NCBI GenBank assembly: GCA_963693285.1
Contig: OY848930.1
Location: forward strand, 2,294,001-2,358,000
Direction: 5' to 3'
DNA: 64,000 nt
Source of the DNA: Xestospongia muta
Taxonomy: Eukaryota > Porifera > Demospongiae > Haplosclerida > Petrosiidae
Position numbers and translations under genes: made by a program. Below the pieces are notes generated by a model. The model was not told the DNA's origin. It did not search any database and was given only the letters and a program-made list of their open reading frames with translations. Shown here in pieces: positions 1 to 14,300 of this stretch. Each line of letters starts with the position of its first letter. Position 1 is the stretch's first letter.

Positions 1-210
1 ATGAGTTAATATATGAAGAGAGAACTAAGTTCTTCAGGCAGAGAGAGACAGCTAGAGTTTGAACACCATTGTGTAAGTTACAGAGATCAAGATTGAATCC
101 ACTAGTCTACAAAATGATAGATGTATGATTGAATGGATGGATGACTGGACAAACAATTGGATGGATGGAATGAATGGATGGACAGATTAAATGTTACAAT
201 CAATGCTAAC

Positions 211-3200
211 CTGTATTTTCAGCAGTGTATTAGCTTCTCTCAAATGTACATCAACTGGAGCCACAGTCAGAGCAAAGAGTTTGTACTTGAGTAATTCAGA
301 GAGGGGTTCTGCTGGAGGTTCTATTAGAATAGGACCAGGAGCTTTGTATGTACTATCTCCATGACTTGTGACAAGGCCAAGAGCTGAATGGAGAAAGTCT
401 ATCACTGGGAACAGCTAGATAAATAAAAAAATTCTAATGAAAGCGACACTTTGTACATCAAATATGACTAGGGAAAAATTCTAGAATGGGACCACATAGA
501 TACAGTGTAAGAGAATAATCCATGTTAATAAAAACTGATAACATGATACTTTTATTGGCATACCTGTTCACCGGAGATAGAGCCTACAATCTTGCCCAAA
601 TCAAGCTTCATCATCCATGCATATTCTACTCTCTCTTTTAACATGAACTCTGTAAGACCATGACAAGTAAACTTGAGTCCAGAGAGAACCAGATGGCCTA
701 GACTGTACTCCTGACTATTACTACCTCCAGAACCCTGAAACAAATAAGAATAAAATAAATTGATAAAGACATGAAGAGACAGACGCATAAACAAACAAGC
801 ATGAATGAAAAGAAGAGGATATAAACATTCAGGGACAAACAGCTCTCAATAGATACACACATACTAGTGATGGAAGATGAAGTGTGACAGATTCCATATC
901 AAGTCTGACAGTTGTCTCATGGCCTCTGTACTCCAAGTAAATAGCGAATTGATTGGAACGAGCTGACGGAAGAGGAAAATTTTTTGGATATCCTTCAGGA
1001 AGATGCTAGACAATTAATACAAATCACATAATCAAAATAGTACTCATCAGCTTCAGCATATAACATGCACATGGACATATAGTATCAATATATACATCTT
1101 TAATCCTTATAGCACAAGCATTGCACAGTCATGAACATAAGATACTTTGTCTAGATTTACATTTGCTTACAGTGGGAAACTCTGCAGTGATATTGCGCAA
1201 CTTAAAATGGACTATTACATCTAAGAACCGTTCATCTGGATGATGTGAACCATTACTGAGATCAGGTTCAAGAGTGAAGTCTGGAGAACCTGAAATTTCT
1301 TCTTTAACAGCACATTCAGGTGGTGAAGTACTTTGTGAAGTAAAGGTTTTAAAGAACATGTACTCTCCTGGGTAGTTTTCCTAAGAGACAGAAATACAAT
1401 GAAGTTGTTATGGAAAATATGTCTACATGTATAAGTAAAATATTCTAGTAACAATAAAATGTTCTACCATAATTCAATACATTTGAGGCAATGATTACCT
1501 TCAGAGCTAATAAGTCTCTGGCCAGTGATCCAAATACTCTAAGTAGAACACATGGAGCATCAACCTCCACTTTCAACAAACTTGGTACCATATTTTTATT
1601 TTTCGAACCCTCTTCCTCATGAGTAGCATCAGAATTATGGCCAAGATAAGTAATATCTATGGTAATACTGGGACCACACCCCAAATCCAACCAACCAGCA
1701 TCATATAAAGTTTCAGACCGGTAACCCATTGGAAAGAGTTCTCGATTTGAGACCTTGACAGGTGACACAATCCTCTGACCATCAAGTTGTTCATCACTTT
1801 CTTCAGTAATACCCTCCATAAGTCCAGAATCATATTTTGGTACCAGTGGCACATGACGGACTTGTGAATGTGACAGTAATGGCTCACTTCCTCTTCTACG
1901 ATGAGTCCTAATAAATTCTTTGTCTATAAGTCCACTGCCACTCCCACTCCTCTCTCTTTGAGAAAATGGAAGCAGTGGTTCAATAGGCTGACTCATACTT
2001 CGAGTAAGAGGGTGATAAGAATGTGGTGATCGATCTTCAGGTGGTTCCATGATCCTCCATCGGTCTCTGTTAGCAGAGGAGAGTGCAAATGCACATTCTC
2101 GAGTGGCTGATGAAGGAGGGAAATAACGTCGTACCACAATATTGTGACCCTGTGACAGATAAATATATGAATTCTTAACAAGTATCGTCTACATGTACAT
2201 TGTAACCAATATGGTATTTATTGTTTGGTCCAACAGAGTTGTTAGAGTGATATCATGCAACTATACTGTCCAATTTTAGTTTGGAAAGAAGCTAGGGAGA
2301 AATGGTTTACACTATTCAACTGATCTTGTAACTCCACTTAAAAAACATAAAATTAGAGCCTTAGCTTTTTGGGTCTTCTGTTTTATAGCACTCAAAATGT
2401 CAGATATGCTGTTTGCTGTCACTGAATAGCTCTCAGTAGCAAAGATATATGCAGTTAATGTCAAAAATGACAGACAATTAGAACTCTTTGCATTCTACCT
2501 TAACATAACACATACTATTAGACAGTAAGAAATGTCTTTAAAACATACATTAGATGGAAACAAATGCAGAACTATGAAGAGGTTCAACAAGACTTGTGAA
2601 GAATTTTGACATTATGAGGTATGCTCAAGTTAGGTTGATAATATTATTCATTCATCAGCATCATCAAAATTTCAGGCCAAATTATAATTTAAACTAGTTT
2701 GTAAATGTAATATATGAGTAACGATTAACATAGTAGACACTTACATGAGCTGAAAAAATAATCTTTTGTTCATTTGGTACAAACTCCACAAATGGCAACT
2801 CGATCGCAATGTGACCTGTCTTCCCACAGAAAGCTAGATGACCTGTAAAAATAAAAAAGGCTTGGTACCTGGTTTACAGATCATTACAGAAATATTATTA
2901 CTACAAACTATAAACATCATCTAATGTAGTGATTATCCAAATGTAGTCATATAACAAGGAGGTTATGAAAGCATAGGACAGCAAGCAAATTACCAATCGT
3001 TTATGCTTATTAAGACATCGTGTTTATTACAATTGATGGCAACTTCATCTCACCATTATCTCTCCCATCTGGTGACACATCTATCCAGTTATAACGAGTA
3101 GTAAAGAGATAGATTTCATAATTATGCACATCAATACCAATATTCCAGTTCAATGGAACAAAGTTGATCAAATCTGGTGGATCATTACCAACCCAATCAT

Positions 3201-6200
3201 CAATCAAAGCATTGAAGAAGTCAACATAACTGAACAGTAAATTCACTTGAAAATGTGAGGCTGTGAACTTCATGTCCCATGTTTGAGTAGCATTCCATAC
3301 TCGAGGAAAGTGAAGTGATGTTGATATCTAGAGAGGAAAGGTGAAGGAAACCATTTCTGCTAAATACAATAGTCTAACAATTATTATTCTCACTGGCAAA
3401 AAGTGAGAAAGGTCAACCACCAAGATTCTATGCAATCTTTATTCACTGACAGGAGTAGCGCTTATAGTGCTGGTTGATATTTACTCATAAAAAGGAAGGC
3501 CATTTAATACATGTTGCCAAGGGGAGATTGTTAAATGACTCTATAATAATACTGCTTTGGGAAAAACTACTGTATTCCAGAGTTTGCTTAATCTACATTT
3601 AGATAAAAGGTTCATGGCCTTCTTATTAATTGGAGTTCTTAAATGACCTGTGCTTGACTCTTCCCACAATTAAACAAAGAGGAAAATCTAGCTCATTCAG
3701 TTATAAACAAGACTTATACAATTAAACACAAGCTGTTGTTAAGCAGTGTTGGCTCTAAAATAGTCTTTAAGAGGAATAGATTGGGAAAGCCTTACTCTAA
3801 TAAAAACTAACTACAACATCAGAAACCCTAATTCTATACAACCTTTTTATAAAGAATGACTTACATCAAGTGTCTGGGCTTTACCAAGAGGTCTAAAAGG
3901 CAGACTAGTGAATGCCTCAAGATTAGATAATCTCCCAGTGATAGAAGTAGTATAGCCATCCTCTTTAGTAATCCAAGGTTGGTGAACTGTGATGTGACTG
4001 GCCCCACTCACAGAAAACGACAAATTACTCATGTCCTATAAGAAGATAAGAGAGAATAGAAACAAAGAAATTATATAATGAGTAAAATGTACTAATAGCG
4101 AGGCTTAGTGACTTGTGAATTTAATATGACAAAAGCTTACTTCATTTTCTTGAAAGAACAACTTCATTGTACCAGGAGTAGTCAAGAACACAGACACATC
4201 AAAAGAAGTGTACACTCTATAATAACATTATTTAAGAAGATAAAATCATTACTAACCTTTTCTCTCCTGGTTGAGGTACCTTGTCAACTGGTCTTACAAT
4301 GTAGTCATTAGGGAAGAAAAATTTTTGCAAAGCAATCCTAATAAGACAGATAATCAAATTAAAATGACTGTAGATGTACAATATACAGTAGTATAGCACT
4401 ACATCAATAGTTATACTCTCACCTTTGTCTATTAACAAATGTACCATAGTTGAGAACACTGTTACTTCCCATATAAACATCAATAGCATACTTAGGTGAT
4501 GACGTATCATCCAGTGGTACTAAACCTAACAATTATAATGAGTACATAAAGGAGTGATTGACTGACAGAACAAAGACAGGGTAATAAAGAGGTTACTAGA
4601 TTTTTGCTAGCTTAAAGATTAGTGAGTTAACAAACAAGATTATAAATAATCCTAAAATTATTTTGATGGTATTGTTGCTGTAAGAGACTATAGTTAGCTA
4701 AGTTTTCTCGAGTTACAAACTCTGTAGCTTCAATCAGTCATAACCAACTGAACAAGCTCATGGTAAAAGAGATGATATTCATTGGTTGATTGGTTGCTAT
4801 GTGCATCAGTGTTTACTGTATATGGGTTAATCTCACTCATTGTAAGGCACATGCAACAACAGACTGAAATTATGAAATAGACATACTGATATGTGTATAT
4901 ATACCATGTGGTTCAAAAAAAATCTCAGGACAACCTGACATGATGTATATGCCAAGTAGAAAAAGTGTTTCTTAAAGCTATATGCTTTAGCCCACACTTG
5001 TAATTAAAGTAATCTGATTTAATGGTTGTGTCAGCAGGAAGGGTGGGCATTTGGTTCAAAACAATCTCAAAGGGTATGTGCTACCAGAAAAATAAGAGAC
5101 AAAGGTGGTTAGAAGGACAACCTTGATTTATTTCCTTGATTTTAACAATATTAAGCACAAAATTTGCATTGATCATATGACATTCACTCAAAGCTTTACT
5201 ACACAGATGTGTACAGACATTAAAATCAGATGTATTATGAAAGGAGATATCATACCAGGCATGTCGTAGGAATAAACACAATCAATATAGTCACTTTTCA
5301 TAACAAGATAACCATCCTCTCCAGTTGTAGGACAAGTCACTTCAGTGAATCCAGTAATAGGTGGACTATAATTAAAATACAATAGTAATTCATACTCTCA
5401 AATATTATGAATGAAGAAAGTTCTAAACAAAATTGTGAACCTAGTAATGTGCAGTGGGAATCAGTCTCAGTTTTAACTGAACTTATGTGATTGCCTGATT
5501 CATTTATCATATTAAATACTTTATCAATGTGTTTTCTGTCACTCATTAAATACTTATGTTAAATATTTATATCATTCTTATTACTTGTTAAATAATATTA
5601 ATTCTCAGTTGTAACACTAAGCTTCTATAGGTCAAAATACAATGAACCATTAAAATAGTCAAAAATATACTATCATAATGGAGTCAAATGTTTGTTTATG
5701 ATATACATGTTGGTGGTAAAAACAACACTAAAGTATCATTAACAATTATAAAGATCATCTTCCAAAGAGATTAACTTTTCTCTTACTTTTCAGAGATGGG
5801 ATTAGAGTAGCCACATGAAGGTTCAAATATAGCTCTAATATTGTCTCCATGGATTTTAATAACATGCATCAATTCATCATAAGGATTAGATGCCTATAGT
5901 ATCAAATAACACAATAAACAATATATGTACATTAATAACTAATATTTCTCATTTAATTCTTTATGTGTGTTATACCTAATTCTAATTACCTCTTTACTAT
6001 AATACTTTTATTCATGACTATAATTTGAACACTAAACACAATATAGTCCAGCCCACATAAGCCACATCAATGCTATACTGACCTCAAATTAAGTAAAAGT
6101 ATTGTAAGTCCAGCTGTGTGTTGATATAATACTGACAACAAATGTTTTACACTACACGCACAGGTGTACTACACATGCTACTTCAAAGTAAAGTTGGCAT

Positions 6201-9200
6201 AATGCACATTAAAGTAACCATTTGAACATTACATGGCAAAAATTATACCTGAGTCATTGAGTAATGGCCTTCAGCATGATCAAAATAAAGAACTAAAGTT
6301 TTCTCCAACAACTGATTACCAAACAAGAGTCGACCTTTGTTAATAGTACAGTGAAATGTAGGTTGAATTGCTGTAATCCAACCACCTCCTGTAGTGTCAT
6401 CCAGATCTGTAGGACATAGTCAGAGTTTTCTTGTAAAAGATATCAAGTTAATATATAAACAAAGACGACTACATTATAACATTCATCTATCTATACCTGT
6501 GTCATCTGCTTTTGGTTTGCCCCACTGATCATATATATCACTCCTAGATAAATAAAAAAGTCGTTTATTATCTCTTTGCTTATTTATTTAATCATTCATT
6601 TACCTGTTATACCAATGATATTCAAGCCCATTCAATTGCAAAAATATCAATGAACTTTTCTTGTTAGCATATGCAGAAGTTTGAGCTGAACAAATCTTGC
6701 AACGTACTTCATTATCTAACAATAATATTGACAATATTGTAAATTTGTCCTATAATTCTCCATTATAGTACTTGCAATAGAAATTCATTTGTTATTGTGT
6801 GGTCAAAATATTCAGTTATACTCAATTTGTATATTCAATAATTGCATACAACAACAGAATAAGAAGTTGTGAAATAGCATACACAACACACAGTCTAAAA
6901 CAATGATGACTGTCTGTGGCTGGTCAAATTTCTTTCATAATGATTTGATAAAAACTTTTATGCAGTGTCAGCTTCAACATTAGTGTTAAGAGTAGCAATA
7001 TTAATGACAAACTAGCTTGTATCAAGTCTATAGTATTCCTCTGTGATTACTATAGCCACACCACAGCTTCAGCTAACTCTAATTCTCAATATTAGTAAAA
7101 TGATCCTATCATTCTCATTAGGTTCATACTACAGAATTAGTAGTGAGGAATGAACTAATCACACCAAATAAGGTACTAAACAATCTTAACATTGTGGTCA
7201 TGTAAACATAATTAATACATAATCATTTTATAGCTACAAAGTGTGTTTTTACAACATAGCCAGTTATCTATACTTTACTGCATTGCACACCCACAAAGCA
7301 CACATGCACACACACCCACAAAGCACAGTACAAATATCCAAAAAGCAAATGTATACAGTGAGAGACATATCATCCATACTTCTATTATGCTCATAACACA
7401 TCGACCAATGAAATCTTGATAAATATTATAGTAATCACCTGAAGGTTGTAGCTAGCATCAATCATTCCAACGATATTCTTCAATTATTCATCAACCTCCC
7501 AGAAAAACACTTAACGCTCAGGGTATCATTTTACATAGCGTTTGCAAGGTAGAAGTCAGTTATACACATTAGTAAAGTTTCTACTGATTTCTCAAACATT
7601 ACACCTTCAATAAATTCAATACAAACCTTTATCTAAGTGTATAACATATACTACTACTTAAGTTTTGGTCTGTGACTTTATGTACACACTAAGACAATAT
7701 CATTGTTACAGGCAACTGTCTATAAACATGAAGAGATTGTTGCAAAAACTGTTGCTTACAATCAATAATTCAGATAATATTCTAAACCAAAACAATGTAA
7801 ACAGTTTCATTACATGAGACAATTAGACTATAAACTAACTTGTCACTTTGCACACATATACTGTACATTAACATCAGGTGGTTTATAACACAAGATACCA
7901 AGAAACAAAGGACAGACATTAGTGGAGATCCATTATAAGTCTGCAAGTTCAGTACAAATTACTAGTATGCAGACACTATAATTATGTTACATTCCTGTCA
8001 GATTGACACTCATTACTATGGCTACAAATTATAAATGTCAAATGTATTAATGAAAATATTATAAAACAAAGGTCAAGATTATTACAATGGAAAGTACTAT
8101 TATTATAACTTCCCTTTATACTTGAAAGGTTCATTGTAATTATGTAAGTTATATTATGAGTTAATCAAACAATCTCATTTATACTTGTCTGTGCCAGCTC
8201 AAGAAGGCACTAGTTTTGTGGTACTCTGTAACTATCTCTGACACTGAAATACTCTCAAATAACAAGTAGGTCTTTAGAATGTGACATTATTATTAAACAA
8301 GTCAACTATCTCAGTAACTGCGATCTGTAAACCAAATGCCAGATACAGGCTCATTTGGATTAGCAAATCATAACATTCCTTGGCCCCAGTGGCCTGGAAA
8401 CCATAGTACAAATTGTAGTTATTACCTCAAAGAAAAAGGAAATACAAAGAAGCTACAGGTATTTACTGGGAACAAAGTCAGACAACAGTACAAGATCTTT
8501 GTTTATTGTTTGTGTTTTATGGTATGTAGTGTTTACTTCATATCTCTTTCATAACAAACATATTTACCTCTAATCACTGGCTTTTTCCACCATCTCAAAG
8601 TACCATAGCCATCAGCAATACTGAAGTAAGTAAAAACAAAAACATATAGATTTTGTACCAGGTACTAGATAAAGGTTCAAGACTACATGGCAGGCATTAT
8701 GTAAATTATTTCATTCACAACACTCAAAAGTTGTATACAACAAAAGATTAGAATTGTAAAAGTGTATGTATTTATACATATACACATGTTTCATAACAAT
8801 CTAAGTACCACCTGACAAACATACTGAGCCATGGGGAAAAACTCTAGACCCACACTTAATGAATATAGAAAGTGCTTAGTCTTACCGAATGCTGTCATCT
8901 CTCCGATAAATATGAAGGTTTTTGAATATAATTCGACCCGTAAATAAATTGACACGTAATTGACCTAAATAATTGTAAAGGTATGATGATAAGGTCTATT
9001 CATCAATATAACACTATTGACCAAATATGGTCAAAAGAGGTGGAGAGAAGACCTAAATTCATTTAGATGATAATTATAGATTGAGTTTTAATGACATAGT
9101 CCCACAAAATGTATTTTATTATTCAACTGCTTACCTATCCATCCATCTGTCCATTCAACCATATATGTTTATTCATTGACTAATCAATCAAACTTATTAA

Positions 9201-9528
9201 GAAATCCCCGTGATAAAAGTCAAACTATTCTTGCTCCTTGTAATCAGCAAATCTCCTAGTTACATAACCTACTCACTTCTCTATATTATTTACATAGTTA
9301 AACTTCGACTTCTGTACATGTAAATTATCTTCACACCTGAAGGTAAAACTTACCAATATGGATTCTAGATTCTTTTAGAAAGAGATTCAAAATAAACTTA
9401 GTAAAAAAAGCAAGGAGATATGAGCTATAGAACAAGTCCCAAAGAATCCAGACAGTTGATAGCACCACTGGAAGAATTAGTAAGGGATGGAATTCACTAG
9501 CAGTTTGGTTGCCTCCTATCCTTTCCAT
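211..9528 (-). CDS. BLTP1: BLTP1/KIAA1109/Tweek N-terminal part, 19 exons, 3' end outside window
   Basis: Bridge-like lipid transfer protein: a ~5,000-residue membrane-anchored tube that moves phospholipids at membrane contact sites and acts in endocytosis (family knowledge). Exons in coding order: 9354-9528, 8886-8964, 8568-8620, 6604-6715, 6497-6543, 6249-6406, 5787-5893, 5256-5365, 4433-4525, 4257-4337, 4141-4216, 3865-4035, 3054-3327, 2745-2842, 1499-2149, 1171-1380, 865-1005, 564-734, 211-414. All junctions are GT-AG and keep phase, giving ~1,003 codons. Exon 1 has the N-terminal membrane segment (WILWDLFYSSYLL) followed by RIHIG. Exons 2-3 give the family signature around GRIIFKNLHIYRRDDSIR and LRWW. 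Later blocks are FFFPNDY, FVPLNWNIGID, NWID and EYAWMMKLD, in the same order as human. The start is the ATG at 9528; a TTG lies just upstream in frame. The serine-rich linker in exon 1499-2149 is less conserved. About 4,000 residues lie beyond position 1. Orthology is a strong inference from motif order. Confidence 0.92.
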
Positions 9529-9694
9529 ATCCTGCAACAGCAGATATACTTCTTTAGCTCTAGTGAGCTATTCTTGAGGTTATATTATACACTATCTGTG
9601 TGAAGTTGGACTTCAGAAAGATGTGGTTTATCTGAGGTCTTCGCCTCAAGGAAGCCTGCAGGAGGAGTTACAATTATTCACATTGACTGATGAC
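9529..9694. promoter_or_regulatory. Short divergent promoter between BLTP1 and the ankyrin gene
   Basis: Only 166 bp separate the two divergent start codons, so this stretch must hold both 5' leaders and a shared promoter unless one gene has an unseen upstream exon. I see no clear TATA box. The ankyrin reading frame is open back to a TGA at 9575, so a non-coding leader or spliced upstream start remains possible. Confidence 0.5.
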
Positions 9695-11017
9695 ATGGAC
9701 TCAGTCCCGATCTCTCAGACCACATTCAGGAAATGGGCGTGGCTCAAAATTTGCATTTCTAGGTGGGGCTGTACTCAATTCTCACCTATAACAGTCATGT
9801 CTCATAGATTCAAGAGCAGATCTGGCAAGTTCGGAAGAGGCCTTTCTTCTACTAAACAAGGTCTACTGTCACTACAGGTAGATATTCTGTTAGAATCAAC
9901 TACAGTGACTAAGAAACTTGTAAATATTAGCCTAAAAACCAAAATCTCCTCTTTGAAGATTTTAATAGAACAAGATTTGGGTATCCTACCAGAGATGTAC
10001 ACACTGTCGTACTTAGATGCATGTCCTTTGTTAGAAAAGTCAAGCCTGCAAGAAAATTTTGTTGTTAATGGAGCCACTTTGCAACTAAGACCATGGAGAC
10101 AATGGGAAGATCTGCTTCTTTATGCTTACTTAGGTGATCATGAACTTTGCCTACAGACTATGCATATAAGAGGTCCTACTGAATGGAACAAGTATTGTGC
10201 ATGGGCTGCTCTTTATATTGCCTCACACCAGGGGCACTATCTCTTAGTAGCTAATCTCCTTGAAAAGACTGGTGCTACTATCAATTCAAAGAGCCCTTGT
10301 GGATGGACTGCATTACACGCCTCAGCTAGGACAGGGCAATGGAAAGTGTTATGTATTCTATTGGACAAAGGAGCAGATGTACGATTAAGGGATGCTAATA
10401 GCCTCACAGCTTTTGATTTGGCACGAAAACATGGCCACAAGAAATGTGAGAACTCACTCAACTTCTGTCAGTGGAATTTGCAAAAGCATTATATAGTACA
10501 AGAAAGAAACAAGGAATGTGATCCTACCAAAGCTCGCAGAACAGCTGCAAGACAGAGTCACCTTCAAATGGATTCCACTCTAACACCTTGGCTACATGGA
10601 ACCCAAGGTCAACTTTACATGGCTCAGCTATCCAATCCAGTCTCAATTAAGGAGGTAGCTACATATAAACCAGCCAAGGAAGATAAAGTGCAATTTCCAT
10701 CAATTATGAAGACAAAGGATGATACATCTTACAGCAGTTTAAAAACAAAAACACCATCTGTTCCAAAAACACCAGATATAGCTGATGAAGATACCTTGGA
10801 CAATGATGAAAGATTTGACTTTGACTATGGGTGGTTTGATACACTACGAGCACAACAATTGATACCATCAACTAATGATATTTTCACCTATGCTAATCCA
10901 TCTTCTAATTCGTTAAGACCTCGTTCACTTCTTAATCCTGAGGGGTATACAACTCCTATAATGAACTTTCGTCCTATTCCCACTATTCCAAGGTATTGTC
11001 CCATAGAATATCAATAA
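9695..11017 (+). CDS. Ubiquitin-like plus ankyrin-repeat protein, ANKRD60-like
   Basis: Single-exon gene of 440 codons from the ATG at 9695. The frame opens earlier (stop at 9575), but 9695 is the first in-frame ATG; a second candidate ATG is at 9797. Residues ~57-134 have a ubiquitin-like pattern, ending with a YLD motif, 'LQENFVVNGATLQLRPW' and a hydrophobic strand. Residues ~135-246 carry two to three ankyrin repeats, recognisable by 'ALYIASHQGHYLLVANLLE' and 'GWTALHASARTGQW'. The C-terminal ~190 residues are low in recognisable domains, basic then acidic, and proline-rich at the end. The UBL-then-ankyrin order matches vertebrate ANKRD60, which has no well-defined function. The gene is divergent from BLTP1 and convergent with the coiled-coil gene. 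An AATAAA at 11242-11247 is a plausible polyadenylation signal. Family assignment is moderate; the gene itself is well supported. Confidence 0.8.
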   Translation: MDSVPISQTTFRKWAWLKICISRWGCTQFSPITVMSHRFKSRSGKFGRGLSSTKQGLLSLQVDILLESTTVTKKLVNISLKTKISSLKILIEQDLGILPEMYTLSYLDACPLLEKSSLQENFVVNGATLQLRPWRQWEDLLLYAYLGDHELCLQTMHIRGPTEWNKYCAWAALYIASHQGHYLLVANLLEKTGATINSKSPCGWTALHASARTGQWKVLCILLDKGADVRLRDANSLTAFDLARKHGHKKCENSLNFCQWNLQKHYIVQERNKECDPTKARRTAARQSHLQMDSTLTPWLHGTQGQLYMAQLSNPVSIKEVATYKPAKEDKVQFPSIMKTKDDTSYSSLKTKTPSVPKTPDIADEDTLDNDERFDFDYGWFDTLRAQQLIPSTNDIFTYANPSSNSLRPRSLLNPEGYTTPIMNFRPIPTIPRYCPIEYQ

Positions 11018-11302
11018 TTATTATACTCTTAACAGCTCATGATCTATAGAGCTTCAGTGTAGCATGTAATTACAATTCTGCATATCTTCAATTTAGAGAG
11101 AAGAAGGCAATCAGTTACTCTGACTGGATGACTCTAAAGAGCTTCAAAAAGCAAAGTTAATAGTTACAACAGATATAATTTAATCTCATGTATTTTTTAT
11201 TAACATCTTATATAACTCATATGAATTGTTTGAACATAAAAAATAAAAACTTTACTACATATCATGTCACAGTTTATTAGTAGGAAGTTAATTATAGTGT
11301 AT
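11018..11302. terminator. Convergent 3' ends with polyadenylation signals on both strands
   Basis: This 285-bp spacer separates two converging genes. AATAAA at 11242-11247 (plus) serves the ankyrin gene. TTTATT at 11273-11278 (AATAAA on minus), 25 nt past the stop at 11303, serves the coiled-coil gene. The predicted transcripts nearly meet or overlap. Confidence 0.55.
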
Positions 11303-14300
11303 TCAAGCTGAGCTAATTTCAGGAAGTTGAGCCTTGAGGGAGACCAGCTCTTCATCTAGTTCAGCTAAAAGAAAACGAGAGAAACCATCATTACAAGTAA
11401 ATGCCCAACAGCATTATTATAAATGTTTTAACATCAAACAACAAAGTAGTGCTAATTAATGGTACTAATTTCTTGAACATTGTTTTTTAATGATATCAAT
11501 AAACAATTGCAATAGATGTGGAATTTACAAGTAACAGCAATGTTAGATTACATATATCAGGTGATGAACGTTTGCAGGTGCTCAAACAGAGTTATCAAGA
11601 AAGAAAAATGGTAACTAGCTTAGACGTAGATTGTTTTATTTACTCCATAAAATACATGGCCAAGGAGAGCTCAATTAGTCACAACTATTATTACAAAGTT
11701 CATGAGAAAGGCTCACTAGCTGCCAAGTATGTTGGTGATTAACAAATACAGTTTAATTTCATATGTTGCTATTAATTGCTGCATACAATAAATGATCATA
11801 AATGGACTTATCTGTTATATTAGTTATAATTATACATACATATGTAGACAAGTAGCATTAGACCCAAAGCAATTATATGATTAACAGGTATGTTGTGCAT
11901 GCTAGTTAACAAAATCGTGTTAAGGTTGTTGTGAACCTGAAATTCAGTAAGATTGAGATGTGAGAGTATGTAATAACTGTAGTAAAAGTTTAGTAGCACA
12001 TGAAAAATTAAGAAAAATTCATTCAAAAATCTGTTACCCTGATCAACATTGTATCTTTTATGGTTGGATAAATGAAATCATAGGATATGGTGTGAGTGGG
12101 CTGCCAAAGGAACCCATAGCCTTGAGAAAGAATTGCAATTCTTTAGTAGACAGACAAACTGCAATAGTTAGCTCATGACCACATTTGGAAACTTAATACA
12201 TAGTATTACACATTGAACACTTCGTTATAGTAATACACTCCTTCGTCCTTAGCAAGGCTCTAGGTTCCTGGGAGTCAGTATGTGTACAAAATCTGGTTAA
12301 ATATAGCAGTCTTTCGAAATGAGTTGTGTGTGGTAACAATAATTTGGTCACAGACTCAAACTAAACAATATCCCTTCAGTAGGTGATATTGTATTGATTT
12401 TCCATTTACCTGCTAATTCAAAGTTCTCATCTTGACAAGCTTTAGCAATCTTCATTTCAAGTTCAACCACCTTTGCTCTAGTTTCTTTTGTTAGAGTATC
12501 TTCTTCTATATCTTTCTGTTCAGGCTCTTCCATTCCTACACCAGGTGTACGTTCCTATCAGAGAACCAAAAAAAAGGAGGGAGGAGGGTAAAATTCAATT
12601 ATAATTCCTAGTAATAATTTAATGAACCTCAGGACAACTGGTTTTTTGAACTTCCGTCCTGTCCTCTACTTCTGTCACAGAGCCTTCAGATGTTGACAAG
12701 TGTTCATTGTTATGTTTTACACCCTGCAGAACCTCTTCTGTCAAAAAATCATTTGTATTCAAATCGTGCTTCGCACATAGGTTTTCAATCAACAACTACA
12801 AGAAAAATTATCAAACTAACATCAACAAAATTTAAAGTCAATAAACTGAAAGATAATATGCTTGAGACTCTCAGAGTAAAGAAACAGTGTCTAAATTACA
12901 TATTGTACAAGACAATCTAAAATAAATTGATACAGTAAATATCAGTAACCTTGAAAACACAAACAAATTTATAGTTTCTGTAGACGTGTACACAAATCTA
13001 TAAACTTGTAATTTTTATGACTATTCATACTGGAGGACCAGAATCAACTTTATCGGACAATGATCGAGAATGATGACTCTTACAACATTAACTCCAGCAT
13101 GTTATTAACATACATGTACCCAAAATATTTAGCCAAATCCTATATATACCTTGAATCTTAAGATGCTAAATACATAGCTCTAGACATAACAAACTGAATG
13201 TCTGAGATAACATATTAAAAAGTTGGTATTAAGTAGGTACCTACATAGTAGCACTGCCTAAGTGTAGGGATGGTAGAATTTCCTTTTTCTTTCTAATTTA
13301 TGTTAGTTCACAATAGCTCCAAAATATTGAGGTAATTTTTACATAATTCTTATATGTTTCAAGCAACACAATAATGACTTCATTGGTAATTAGTGTCTGA
13401 GACATGTCATTTTACTCAAATTGAATAGGTATAAGGTATTTACTATCCATGAGAAAACAATCACCCATAACTGATGGTCAGTAGATTCAGTAAATTTGTA
13501 TCCTATTCTTACATGAGGCCTATTCTCACAGAATTAATTTGAGTGTATCCTCTGTTTATAAACATATCTTACAATAATCTCAAAGAAAGACAGAATCTGT
13601 GCTTTGATAAATATTCTAAGCATAGGCATTTTGAGATGACATTTTTAGCAGTTGATATTATGTGAAGAAATTACACTTTCTTCCCAGGATCTACTAAAAT
13701 ATTCACACGTCTCCAATTCAATGAAACAAGTCACAAGATATACTGATGGTAAACACTGTATACCACAACAATTTACCTGATGGAATGTACACCATTGTTC
13801 TAGAACAGAGTACAAAGAACCATTACCAACACTAAAATAAAAAGAGGTTACAATAACACAAGTACTTCATATGACAGTCCATTACAGCACAATATGAGCA
13901 ATACATATTAAGACAGTTATTTATAAGTTGTCTTACCTGGACTGCCTAGATCTCTGCAATACAAGCGAGTTAACAAGCTCATTAATGTGTCCAATGTCTG
14001 AAAATTAAACAAAACCAATTCATTAGACATTCCCTTAGATATGAGATTAAAAAGTAGTTTGGTTGATTCTGAGCATGAATATTATAGGAAATACAGATTA
14101 ACAACACTTTCTGAGCCTTACAACTTTCATTAAATTTAAGAACAAAATCACTGTAGTCATTTAAGTAATGTAATGTATCCCTTCCTCTAATGTTCAGTAG
14201 ATTCAATAATTCATGATGGACCTTAAATAGTTAGAATGACACACTAAAAGTCATTTCTCAAGTAGTTGCTTAGTAATGCCTATCAACATCAATAGTATGG

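Noticed and set aside
8336..8554. Plus-strand 72-codon frame
   Set aside because: It lies inside the 1.85-kb intron of the BLTP1 gene between two phase-consistent exons and shows no known motif.
9623..9694. Earlier start of the ankyrin gene
   Set aside because: It would need a GTG codon; the first in-frame ATG is 9695.
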